NCBI RefSeq assembly: GCF_037975245.1
Contig: NC_092565.1
Span: 7,802,999-7,866,998, forward strand
From: Apostichopus japonicus
Taxonomy: Eukaryota > Echinodermata > Holothuroidea > Aspidochirotida > Stichopodidae
Length of the DNA: 64,000 nucleotides
Direction: 5' to 3'
Under the pieces are notes generated by a model. The model ran no database searches and had not been told where the DNA came from. It saw nothing but the letters and a program-made list of their open reading frames with translations. Position 1 is the stretch's first letter. Every line of letters starts with the position of its first letter. Below are positions 1-10,915 of this stretch, in pieces. Both the position numbers and the translations under genes were made by a program.

Positions 1-3000
1 ATGTTGAGTAAATAAGTGTAAAAGAAGAAGTTAATCTACACTACACTTGATGTCTTTCAGGACTCGATGATCCAAATTCAGAAAAAAATAGGGCAAGGGT
101 TGGTGGTTTTCCTCAAACCAGCATATCCATATGAACAATGACTGGGTAATCGATGTGTTATCATGTCCTATTTCACTGAAGTCTATATACTGTTGAAGAT
201 TTTAGCCAACAGGTGAGGGATGGGGAGGGGGTGTTCATAAAATTTGAATAATTTTGCAAAACCTTTGCAGAAGGACACGCTATTATATTTTCAAATCGTG
301 TGTCACCAAGCATCAACACGCTGGTATGTTGCCACCTAGTACACTACGATCATTAAATGGAAATTTGTGTGTACTGAATTGTGCAGTGTACATAATTACA
401 CAATTAAGCACACAATCCCGACTCAATTATTCAATTTTCTGTTTTATGGTTCTGTATGGTAACAAGAACCCTTTTGTGTATTTGAATGTTTATTTTTTTT
501 TTTTTCATTTCTATCTGAAGTGATGTCATACCTGAGAATAATATATGTAACAAAACTTGTAGAGTGGTTTTGATTCCTGCAATTTTTTTGGAAGGGGAGG
601 GGAGGTGGATTCCTCCCTTAAAATGATGCATGTATACCATGTTAATACCATTGAGCAGTGTCTCCATTTCAAAAGACTTTCCTTGCAAGTAAAACCATGG
701 CTAAAATGCCTAACCTTGCAATTAAAACCACGGCTAAAAGGTGATGGAAAAAGGAACTTGTTGAGGTAAATGTACACATTTAAATGTCTGCAAACCTTCC
801 GTAATCATTTCCTCCCACAAAAATATGGAAACACTTCTTTACTGACATACGTACATACAACAATCATCCGGAAGGAATTACGTCTCATGTGGTCTTAAAA
901 TTAATATGATTGTAAGTGATCATGTACAAGGTAAGGTTACAGCCAAGGCAAACTTAGAACCACACTCTCTTGATTATAAGCTCACAAATTTGTGCTCAAT
1001 CTTACAATATAACAATTTTTAGAAAATTACAAATATCAATTTTAATGCCCATAACTTTAAATTGAGGTTTTGTGCCCATGTTATTCTTTTCTTATTCTTT
1101 CATTTTGTGCTGATTCATGACGTTACTTCCCTGACACCTTTCTCTGTTCTCTTTTTGGAGTGTGGGTGTAAAGACAGATAAAGATCAAACAACCGGGCAG
1201 CCAGTGTTTCAAACTCCCCCTCAGGAGTGATGAAACAGTTTGTAAAAAAAAAAAAAAAATCAATAAAATTTCCACAATGATTAATCCAAGTAACAATTAT
1301 TATAAGAAAGAAAGAAAAAACCCTTAATAGTTTTTCATTATTCTTTTAAAAAGAGGGAAAAAATATCATTTACACCATGAATAAAAAACACATACAACCA
1401 TTGAACTCAATTACTACACTACAGATTAGAATATATGTTACATACATCATAACTACATGTAGTTCTCTCCCATAAGCTACTTTTCCATGTATATTACCAT
1501 AAACTGTAAAAAAAAAAGAATTAAAATAAAATAAAGGGAAGAGAAACGAAAGAAAGAAATGCTGATGTCAATAAGCAATCACAAATCCACAAAGTTTATA
1601 AATTGACATAAGAAGTTTTTCAAAACACTTAATTCATATAAGCTCTGTAAATGACACAACATCAACTGATGATGCTTTGAGATTTTTTCATTTTTTAATA
1701 TGCAAGATTCAAAAAATGGAAGGGATTTTTTTCTTCTTCTTCATCTTAAAACAAACACACACAAAAAAAAAACTCCTACAAATTATATTACACAAAAATC
1801 CCTGAGTGTTATTAAATTCTCCCTAACATGATTTCAGCTTAAATTGCCCGCTGGTAAAAAGCAGGCACAAAAAAAAATATATAGGAACAAAGACATACAC
1901 CACCTGCACACTTTATTCATATACTGAGGTATACAATAGGATAACTAAAGACAAATATCAAATGTGACATAATAAACCAAAATAATAATAATAACAATAA
2001 ATGGGATCAATGCAAGAAAGAAAAGGAAATTAAACAAGTTCTTCCAAACATTATGTTGCAAGAAGAAAAGAAGGCAAAAAAAAAGATATAGTTCTAATTC
2101 CATCTGAGAAACTTCACTTTATACAACAGTAAAATAGAGGTAGACAAAAAATACCCAATTTGAATCAAAGTTATACATATTTTTCTTCCTATCATACCTG
2201 AAATGTGTTTTTTTCTTCAAATTACCCTTTCCCTCCCCATCCCCCTCGAGGGGCCTGAGCTAGAGCACTTCAAGAAAGTCTAATAGAAGAAACGCCTGTG
2301 TCATTTGAGGTACAACTTTCTTTCTCCTTACCATCATTCTTCCCATCCCCCCTACCCCCCAACCAACATCCCAGCCCTACCTGTTTGATCTTTCTAAGTA
2401 TTAACCAGATGAGGATTTATGTAAAATAAGTAAAAGGTTTTATCTATAAATCAATCTATAAGCTGATCCTACTGAGGTAGTGTAATGGTCACCTATATCT
2501 TAGAACCCTTCAAATATTTAAATTTAATTCCTCTAACGCAGACTCTCAGCCTTTACACATCACCCTACAGGGCAGATATCCTTGGGTATGTTTCAATACA
2601 AAATTCAACGTTACAAAAACCCACAAAAGGAATACATAGTGTTTCTACATTCTTATGCAGATGACAAGCCCTTTCCTATGGATATATATATGTTGGGACA
2701 GCAGCGAGTGGTAATAATCCCCCGTCCCAAATGAGATGGCAAACATTTGTCGTCCACTACTTGTGTTGGTCAAGCATGAATGGGTATGGTTTTCATCCTC
2801 TGACTATTATCCTTTGACTTGTTTGTTACAATGTCAAAGATCTTTGTTGCTTCTCTCCTCCTGGATCTTTGACAAACTATTTCCCAAAGTATACAAAATT
2901 AATTATATCAAATAACACTGCTGCTACAGGAGTTCATTTTTATCTAGTAGACCAGTACTTTCTGTGTACACAATCATCAATGCAAAAAAACGATGCTTAA

Positions 3001-6000
3001 TTTACCTGCAGCCAGTTATGTTTGTTCATATTCTGTACCTTGATTAATGCATTCTTAAGATTAGGTGGCAGCAGATTATCCGCATAAACTTCCAAGTACC
3101 TTTTATCCTTTCTTCTGATACCATCCTTGAGTTGTCAGTTTCAATATTACCTTTCTCTGAGTTGAAATATTTGATAATACATCTTGTTTCACCTTCACTT
3201 TTACATACCAGCCACTGTTGTGTTTTTTAATTTAACATATCTTACGTAACTACAAGGCAGAACAAAGCAAAACATCGTTTCCACTTAGGATTGCCCCTGC
3301 CATAATAGTGGAAGATCCCTTGCATAGAGGGACAAGCTTGAACCTACTATTACCCATTAGGCTCCCGCAGACAGTCAGATTACTTCTCAAAGTATCATAA
3401 AATGTAACAAAACTCTGTTGCAATAATGTGTGATGCTTGTCCAGTTATTGCCAAAAAAATGAAGGGGTGACAATAAAATCAGGGAAATAAAAATGTACCC
3501 GAATAGATATCATCAAAAAATTACAATACACCTATTAAACCATACTGGATCTTAAAATCCCTGCATGTTTAGCAAGATCATGCTATATCATTTAATAGTC
3601 TATCTGATTGATCACTTGTGCGTTTCAATTATAAAAGAATGAGTTTAATTTTTGACATATGCCAATTTTTTTTTTTTTTTTTTTTACAAACATACAAAAT
3701 TAAACATGCTTTTTAGCCAATTCTTACCCAAATACCAGCAACAAAAAAAAGAGAAAGAGGATTAGCGAATACTACAGTCCCATAATCTAAAACTGTTTGC
3801 TTGACTGGCCTTAATATTCCAAAATACAACAACAAAAAGAAAGGTTTGTTGGACTTGTCCAAAACTAAATACATATGATACAATGGTTATGATTGTGCCA
3901 AGACATACATTGATATTCAATTTCACTTTTAATATTCACTTCATGTACACTATAAAAATGTGCTAATCTTTTTGTTATAACCCCCAATTTGGACAGAGGG
4001 TTGTTCACAAAGTGCCTTCCAAAATACAGTGACAGAAACTACAGCAAATTCAGTGTAAATCACACTTTGTACAGATTTTGCAGTCTTTTTTTTTCTCTCC
4101 TCAAGAAGGTACAAAAAGAAGTTTAAACCTTTAGGCTTAATGTTGGCATTTAATTTTTTTTTCAACACCAAAAGAAACCATTTGTAAACACAATAACAAA
4201 TACTGAAAATTTCATACTATGTCAAAATGTTTGAGTTTTCTTTTCTTGTACAAATCTGTTCAAACAAGAACAAACGCCATAAACTTCAATTCTGTCTGAT
4301 TGGCCAAGTGATCCAAACCCCAAACCAGAATTTAACATTTATTTCTAAAGATTAAGGCCAAAGCTCACTCATTTAGTTACCATATTATTAATCTCAACAA
4401 TGGACAAAAATTTATATTGTTTATGATTTTCACACTAGATGAGAAACATTACTTAATGCCTACCTATAGTCAAGGTTCAGAAATGTTACATCAACCCCCC
4501 CCCCCCCTCCCCATCACTTACTCAGTTTGTCCATTCACCTACAACATCATTTCTATTAATATAAATGAAAATTGTATCCCTACCATCTCTTTCCTTTAAC
4601 AAACTGACCTTAATAGCAATATAAAAAAAAACCCTTAGCACATTCGTTTGTGCAATAAAGGTTAGTTTTAAGCAATTGTTTTGATTTGAAATCCGGTCAA
4701 AACTTAAAAAAAGGCATGCCCATGGATAACTTACTTGCATTGTTTGAAGGACCACTGAGATTTTATATCGAGATGAATAAACAAAAAACAAAATGAAACG
4801 TATTTGAAGAAAACAGAAATTTATGAGTTGAGCCATGTTCAGTAAAGGCAAATGGTCAAGGTAGGGCCCATGAGCTACAATGAGGCATCCACTTTCTGCA
4901 ATGGCATAAGCACAGCACATCTAGCCGAATGTTTTCCCCCAAATGCTTGCCCGATATTTGTCTTCTCAAGAAAAAAAAACCCAATTAATTAACATAAAAT
5001 AAATTCTCTACCAAATGCACAACTTTCTTTCAATTTTCTCTGTATTTCCAAAAAAAGATTTATAAATGAACTTTTAGCATTACCCTCTCTCTCTCACCCT
5101 TATTTTTGTTCTCTAGCAGCTTAGTACTCGCCTACCACCCCCACTGCCCTCCCCCAACCTTCTCCAACTTAACAAACATTGCTATTTGATTACCTTCCAC
5201 CACCCACCCCCATTTGGCCAGCAACATTGCAGCATTACAAGTGGTAAAGCTGCAAGAGGCTATATTAGCAGCAAAGAGCAGCTTGTTAAAGAGTTGTGGT
5301 GTCACCAACTCTCAACCAATGAAACAGTAATTACACAAACTGTCACAAATCACAAATCTTATCAACAAGTTAGGTTATTTTTTAAACACATGCCACTAAT
5401 CATGTACTACAAAGAATGAAGTGGGAAGGGAGGGATAAGGAAATCTTGGTTTATCACTTGGTACATCAATGTATCTTTTGAAGGCAAACTCCTGGCAATG
5501 TGTGGGTAAAGACAAGAATTGGGAACAACACCTACATGAGAATACAGCAAACATGTAATAAAGGTAAGAGCATCTAAAGAAGCTCAATATTGCTCATCCG
5601 GTTCTCAGGGAATCTCCAAACCTGTCAGAAGAATGGGCAAGATTGGTTATGATGACCATATATGTGGTGCATCTCAACTATGTATGAATTAGTTTCGTTT
5701 GTATTCAAGAGCATGAAATATTTCTGTCACTTTTCTGGCATATTTTGTAAATATGTGACTGAACATATTTGTAACCGATTGAGGCCTGTTTCAAGCAACC
5801 TTTGTAAGAATTGTATCCCTAGGAACTTTGGTATCCCTTTAATAGAAGGAATGTTATCTTCAATGAAAATAATGATGTCAACTGGAAAGTTCAGCTTGCA
5901 ATCGAAAACTTTTGATCTCTCAATCAGGTTTTGTTTTGTCTGATGTAGCTTTAGGAAAGGCTCTTCCTTTATATACAATAACTGATGAGGAATTTGTTGT

Positions 6001-8824
6001 TTCCTTCCCCTAATTACCATATACCATCTACTACTACCTTTTCATAGTGACAACTTTATCAATGTTTTCCTTTCCTACCTCCCATTTGGTGTTAAATATT
6101 GACGCTATGTCAATGGGTTGATGTCATCTATCCCTAGAGTATATGTATAGATGCATACAACTATACTGCTACTTCCATAATACTACAAGCCTGAATGATC
6201 ACAGTTGCTGACATTTATGCACTAACAACTAAACAGAAGCACAGAATTGCTTGCTGATATTCCTACTGCATGCAGTAGTACTTTGTATTATGCTATTGTA
6301 TGCCACCATGAGTTTAACTATCTGCCTGAGTGATTCACATAGGTCAACAGGCATCAGTGCTTTCAGCAACATCACCACGCACAACACACACACACCTCCA
6401 CTACTGTTTGAACTATTTTTTTGGATAGCTAGGAGGTACTCATAAATTTGTGTTTATTCTGTAATACATGCAGAGTAGGAGTGTCAGTAGTGAGAATAAG
6501 GGATTATGATTGGCTGATGTGGAAGGTTTTACAACCAGTACTCATGTGGATCACATTCAGTTCAACAACCTATTATAGGTTACCTCTGGGTGGTAAACTG
6601 CCTGAATGGTGTACAGTACTAATTACAAGATACCAACAGCAACATGAATGTAATGAAAGGTTCAAAATAGAGAAAACCAAGGGATATGAATAGCCAAAGA
6701 TTGCTTTTAATACTAGGAATAACATATGTGGGTGTACATTAAAGGTGTGTACTTTATGAGTGTGTGGGTTGATTGTTGATAGGAAGAAACCACTCTCAGT
6801 AGATTTAACATTTTCATGAACTCTGCATATATATGTTCTTCTCTGAAAATGGTAAATTCTTAGAAAACCTTGAGACTATTTTGTTTTTCTCCTCTCAAGT
6901 AGTAAGCAGGCTTGGTAATGTAATGGATGACACAGAAGTGTTGTTCTACTAAGACAAAAATATTTGCTCAAGTCACAAGTTATATTATTGCTAGTTTGTT
7001 GCACTGTTGTTGAAACATCAGGGAAATAACTACATGCTCACTGCATAACCCAGTTGTAGTACTCGGTTGATATTTAGTGTTAAATAAATAGGCTAATACA
7101 ATTAACCACTTAACCTATTATCTGTAGCTTCTCTCTTAACATTCAACAACCACTCTCCAGTTTCACCAATGAGCACCAAGCTAGAAATGTGTGTGCTTTT
7201 TATCCTTCCTTACTTATGTAGTCAAACCTATGATCAAATCAGATTATTGAAGTAGATGGGTGGTTGGTACTAATATCAAATCAGAAAATTGAAGTAGATG
7301 GGTGGTTGGTACTACTCATCTGTTCTCACAAGTTATGTCTTATATTGTCGAAGGAAAAACCATGTAAGCACGACATGTAACTAAGGGCTGATGTCTCATG
7401 TTTGGTTTATGAATGAGAAACATACAAACCACACTGAAAGCACTACAACCACACAGAACACTGTCTCCCCCCCCCCACCACCTCAAAAGTTAAACATACA
7501 TACAATGAACTATAGAACTTATTCAGAGTCAATTAGGCATGACAACAATAACCTTACAAAGGGCCATGATGTGCATGGAATGAAAGCAATGTATTTGAGC
7601 ACGGGTGGAGTATACTTTACAACACTCTGTTAAGTCAATAAGTGTGACATGCAACAAAGTTACTCCACCCATAACCACTGGGAGTACTCATAACAAAGAA
7701 CAAATATCTTCCTGATAGACACCAGGGGGAGGGGGAGAGGGGGGCAGGAGGGGATATGAAACACCAGCAGGGAGACACTGTTGAAGATTTGAAAGAGAGT
7801 ACATTTCTTTTTCCTATTTTGCTTGAAACTTTTCTTAATCTTGCAAGGACTGTTTTGAGGTCTCCTGAGAGCAAACATTTACAACCACGAAAGGAAACAA
7901 CAGTGTATACATACGTAACTTAGTACAATTTGTTGGATCAAATGATAGCTGATGGCCTGACCTAATTATTCTTTCTATAAGTTGGAAGAGAACTCCATTC
8001 TTAGTATTCCTGCAGTAATTGTTACATAAATGCCTTCACACTTTTTTAAAACCAACAATTAATTTCCTCCTCCGATTCTTGCTTTTTATCAAGCACACTA
8101 CAGCCCTTGACTCTATAAGACAGACGAACATTAACCTGGAGTTCAAGCACCACGAGAGACAAGCATTACCAGTGGGTACTTTCAAAAAGATGAGTGAATA
8201 TTTTACTATCTCTAGAGCAACTACTTGCAAAATGTCTTAAGGTTGTGATGGTTAGGAGATTGCTATAAATTGATGTACCAAGTGACCACACTTGTTCCTA
8301 ACATGTATGGTTGGGGGTGAAGGGTGGGCCAACAAGATATTATTAAATTGATGTTATATTTCAGTAAGTGCTTGGCCTCACATGTGTAGAAGCAGTTTTG
8401 GCAAAAAACACAAAACAACAATGTCACTCAACACACACAACAATGTATAGATACTTTCTTATGTAGTAGTATGTATATATATATATTATATATAAAATAA
8501 GGCATAACAAAGCCTGAACTGCCATCCCTGAGAAACAAATAATGTTTGTGCAGTCAGAACTTTTGCCTGATTAGAAAAGAAAACATGAAGAGTAAATTAA
8601 ATAATCCACACGAGTGATGTGAGCCATTGGCTAGATTGTGCTATGTATGCCTCCAAAAACATATTCCTCCAAGTACTCTCTTGATTACATATTGCAGTTA
8701 TAACACTCCAAATTTTTGTATCCTTTGTTTTTTTTTTTCATATTAACAAAGCAATATGTCGTAGCCCTGAATTTGAGAGATGGAGGAACATTTTGAGTGT
8801 ATTTTTCAGACAAAAAAAACTGAG
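1..8824. other. Non-coding 3' flank of the zinc-finger gene
   Basis: No open frame here looks like a real protein. The frames present are short, low-complexity and lack recognisable domains. The DNA is AT-rich with many A/T homopolymers, a C13 tract at 4495-4507 and a C10 tract at 7467-7476. Part of it should be the 3' UTR of the minus-strand zinc-finger gene, whose stop lies at 8825-8827. I found no minus-strand AATAAA within about 2 kb of that stop; the nearest I noted reads TTTATT on the plus strand near 6452. The 3' end is therefore unplaced. Small direct duplications lie at about 681-746 (33-bp period) and 7233-7316. A short AT palindrome lies at 8472-8494. Confidence 0.6.
7233..7316. 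repeat. 42-bp tandem duplication
   Basis: Two adjacent copies start at 7233 and 7275. Both contain ATCAAATCAG followed by TTGAAGTAGATGGGTGGTTG, with only a few differences between them. It is a local tandem duplication in non-coding DNA with no evident function. Confidence 0.85.
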
Positions 8825-10849
8825 TTACCTTAGATGTTTGCTGCGTGTGATGTGACACGTAAATTCGATTTTGTCACCACACATGTACCCGCAAATGCCA
8901 CATTGGAACGGATGGATGCGCCCATGACAACTCATGTGTAGAGTGAACATAACCGTGTCAGTGAAGTAAGTTTCACAGTGTGGACACTTAGACGCCTGAG
9001 GAGGTATATCGGAACCTATATTGGACTGACCATCAGCTTTCTCTTTGAGGACTGACTGGTCTGTTTGTGTACCCGTGGAGACTTTGGCATGTGGTCGCCC
9101 TGGGATACCCACCTGATTATACACATGGAATGGGTACACATTCTTGTCATCCCCATCTTCCTGAGTAAGTGATGAAATGCCGACTGGTGAATTGTGGTTG
9201 TTCAGTTGTCCTTCAGCAGAGGCACTGCGGACTCCGTCCCGAGCAACTGCCACTGTGGACAGATCCAATCCATTCTGGTCGTGGTATACGATGCTGTGGT
9301 CATCCTCCGTTTTCACGTTGTTACCAGGAAGGCTGAAGAAGTACGGGCGTTGGCTCTCTACGATACTTTTACCTTCTGACCTAGTATCAATCCACATATC
9401 CTGCTCTGGGGACATCACAAAATCACGTTTTGGCAGAGGTGTGCGCTTCCTCTTCTTCGCTCCTTCCTTCTTCTTCTTGATGAAGATGGGAAAGCCAGCA
9501 TTAGTTGGCCATATAGAGGATACTGGTAGGTTTTCATTGCCTGAGGTTTGCACTAATGGTGAGTGACTTGTGGCCATTTGGCTGAGGGAAGCAATAGGTG
9601 AGGCAGAGGTAGATGAGGGCTCGTGGCTGGCCCCTGCTCCTACTGCTGAATCTGCAACTTCTCCATTTTCCGTTACAGGTGAGGACAGGGAGTGGTCAAT
9701 CCCGTAGGTGTTCTGATCCAGGGTCTGGTTCGGTCCTGAGCCGGGGCTGGATTTGGTCATCAATGAATCATCCATTGACACCGACACTTGAAGTGGCTGT
9801 GCTGAAGAACTGTTTGAGTACCCATTTTCATTACCCGCTAATATTTCTGTTGTACCTGAGGTAGTATTTTCCTGAGCTTCATCATGGCGTTCCTCACTAG
9901 GACCGTTAGAGAGGTTGTCACGATCATTTCCCATCCCCTGACCCGCGTGGCTGAATGGAAAGCCAATAGATGACATTTCAGATGGTGGGTAGATGCCAAC
10001 TCCACTTTGACTGTCATCTGAATGGTTGGAGTTGGGAGTAGAGACTTTGGAAATTTCAGGCAAAGATGTGGCCACGGTCGTCTCTGGAATTTCCGAGTTT
10101 TCAACGGAGTTATGCCGCTTGCGTCGATGTGCCTGCAAATTACATTTGTAAGGGGTTTGATAATGGCACTGATCACACTTAAATTGCTTGCTAGTGCCTG
10201 TGTGCACAATGAGGTGGCGCATAAGACTGCTGCGAAAGGCACTGCTAAAGCCACACACCAGGCACTTATAAGGCTTCTTGCCAGAATGAATATTCATGTG
10301 TTCATTCAAATGAGTCTTTGTCGGAGAGATATGCGTACACAATTTACACTGGAATATCCTACTTTGGTCAGGAAAGACCCCCACTGGTGCTGGTACAGGG
10401 ATAAGCTCCTCGGAGTGAATCATTTGTGGAGCAGTGCTTGGAAGTGACAATGTTCGGGGCACCTCAGGATACAAAGAGGGTGGCTGGTCCCGGGGTGATT
10501 TTTGCATCTCTTCGACTGATGGGGAACGCATAAGCACCGAACTGCTCATTTCTACTCTGTGGACCGCTAGATGTTGTGATAACGTGCTCTGAAGGGAGCA
10601 ACTGAATCCGCACTCCAGGCATTGATAGGGGCGGCTACCAGTATGTATATTCATATGTTCATCCAATGCACTCTGGGAGGAAGCTACCAGGGTACAGAGT
10701 TTGCACTGGAAGCCTGAATTTGCTTTCCTTGGACTAGTGCTACTTGTTAAATCAATAGATGAACTTTGAACTGCTTCCTCTGAACCGCTTGAATTGCTGG
10801 ACCGTGAACTTGGTGTACTGGATAATCGTACTGGGTCCTCGTCAGCCAT
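8825..10849 (-). CDS. C2H2 zinc-finger transcription factor with Ikaros/hunchback-type C-terminal finger pair
   Basis: A single exon encodes 674 residues from the ATG at 10849-10847 to TAA at 8827-8825. Five C2H2 fingers lie in the N-terminal third: 47-69, 75-97, 166-188, 194-216 and 223-246 (the last has H-X4-H spacing). A long Ser/Thr/Pro/Gly-rich linker follows, with a basic patch at 458-469 (KKKKEGAKKRKR) that looks like a nuclear signal. Two fingers close the protein at 622-642 and 650-672. The final pair (FTDTVMFTLHMSCHG, then FQCGICGY and EFTCHITRSKH) resembles the dimerisation fingers of Ikaros-family, hunchback and TRPS1 proteins. By family analogy it is a nuclear DNA-binding regulator that self-associates through its C terminus. 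Fingers 1-2 and 3-4 look like copies of one two-finger module. The N-terminal fingers differ from canonical Ikaros fingers, so I cannot assign a subtype (a Pegasus/IKZF5-like or lineage-specific member is possible). A splice acceptor lies 53 bases upstream of the ATG. Confidence 0.93.
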   Translation of the reverse strand: MADEDPVRLSSTPSSRSSNSSGSEEAVQSSSIDLTSSTSPRKANSGFQCKLCTLVASSQSALDEHMNIHTGSRPYQCLECGFSCSLQSTLSQHLAVHRVEMSSSVLMRSPSVEEMQKSPRDQPPSLYPEVPRTLSLPSTAPQMIHSEELIPVPAPVGVFPDQSRIFQCKLCTHISPTKTHLNEHMNIHSGKKPYKCLVCGFSSAFRSSLMRHLIVHTGTSKQFKCDQCHYQTPYKCNLQAHRRKRHNSVENSEIPETTVATSLPEISKVSTPNSNHSDDSQSGVGIYPPSEMSSIGFPFSHAGQGMGNDRDNLSNGPSEERHDEAQENTTSGTTEILAGNENGYSNSSSAQPLQVSVSMDDSLMTKSSPGSGPNQTLDQNTYGIDHSLSSPVTENGEVADSAVGAGASHEPSSTSASPIASLSQMATSHSPLVQTSGNENLPVSSIWPTNAGFPIFIKKKKEGAKKRKRTPLPKRDFVMSPEQDMWIDTRSEGKSIVESQRPYFFSLPGNNVKTEDDHSIVYHDQNGLDLSTVAVARDGVRSASAEGQLNNHNSPVGISSLTQEDGDDKNVYPFHVYNQVGIPGRPHAKVSTGTQTDQSVLKEKADGQSNIGSDIPPQASKCPHCETYFTDTVMFTLHMSCHGRIHPFQCGICGYMCGDKIEFTCHITRSKHLR

Positions 10850-10869
10850 TCAAAATCACTCAAATAGCC

Positions 10870-10893
10870 TTAATAGCAAACCATGGTGAACAT
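10870..10893 (-). promoter_or_regulatory. Upstream ORF in the 5' UTR of the zinc-finger gene
   Basis: Between the splice acceptor (10903) and the main ATG (10849) the mRNA strand carries two upstream ATGs in one frame, at 10893 and 10884. The second sits in a strong Kozak setting (CACCATGG). Both read into the same TAA at 10872-10870, giving a 7-codon or 4-codon uORF. It is out of frame with the main start and ends 20 bases before it, which fits re-initiation or leaky-scanning control. This is inferred from sequence only. Confidence 0.5.
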
Positions 10894-10900
10894 CTTGTTA

Positions 10901-10915
10901 CTGCAAGGAGATACA
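10901..10915 (-). other. Splice acceptor before the zinc-finger coding exon
   Basis: On the minus strand a pyrimidine-containing run reads TATCTCCTTGCAG, ending at 10901, followed by TAACAAGATG. This is a good 3' splice site (CAG) placed 52 bases before the start codon. The exon containing the whole coding region would therefore begin at 10900, and the gene should have at least one upstream non-coding exon. Confidence 0.6.

Noticed and set aside
9177-10447. Plus-strand frames of 83-141 codons and a 138-codon minus-strand frame overlapping the zinc-finger exon
   Set aside because: Antisense or alternate-frame shadows of the 674-residue zinc-finger coding region; none has its own domain or start context.
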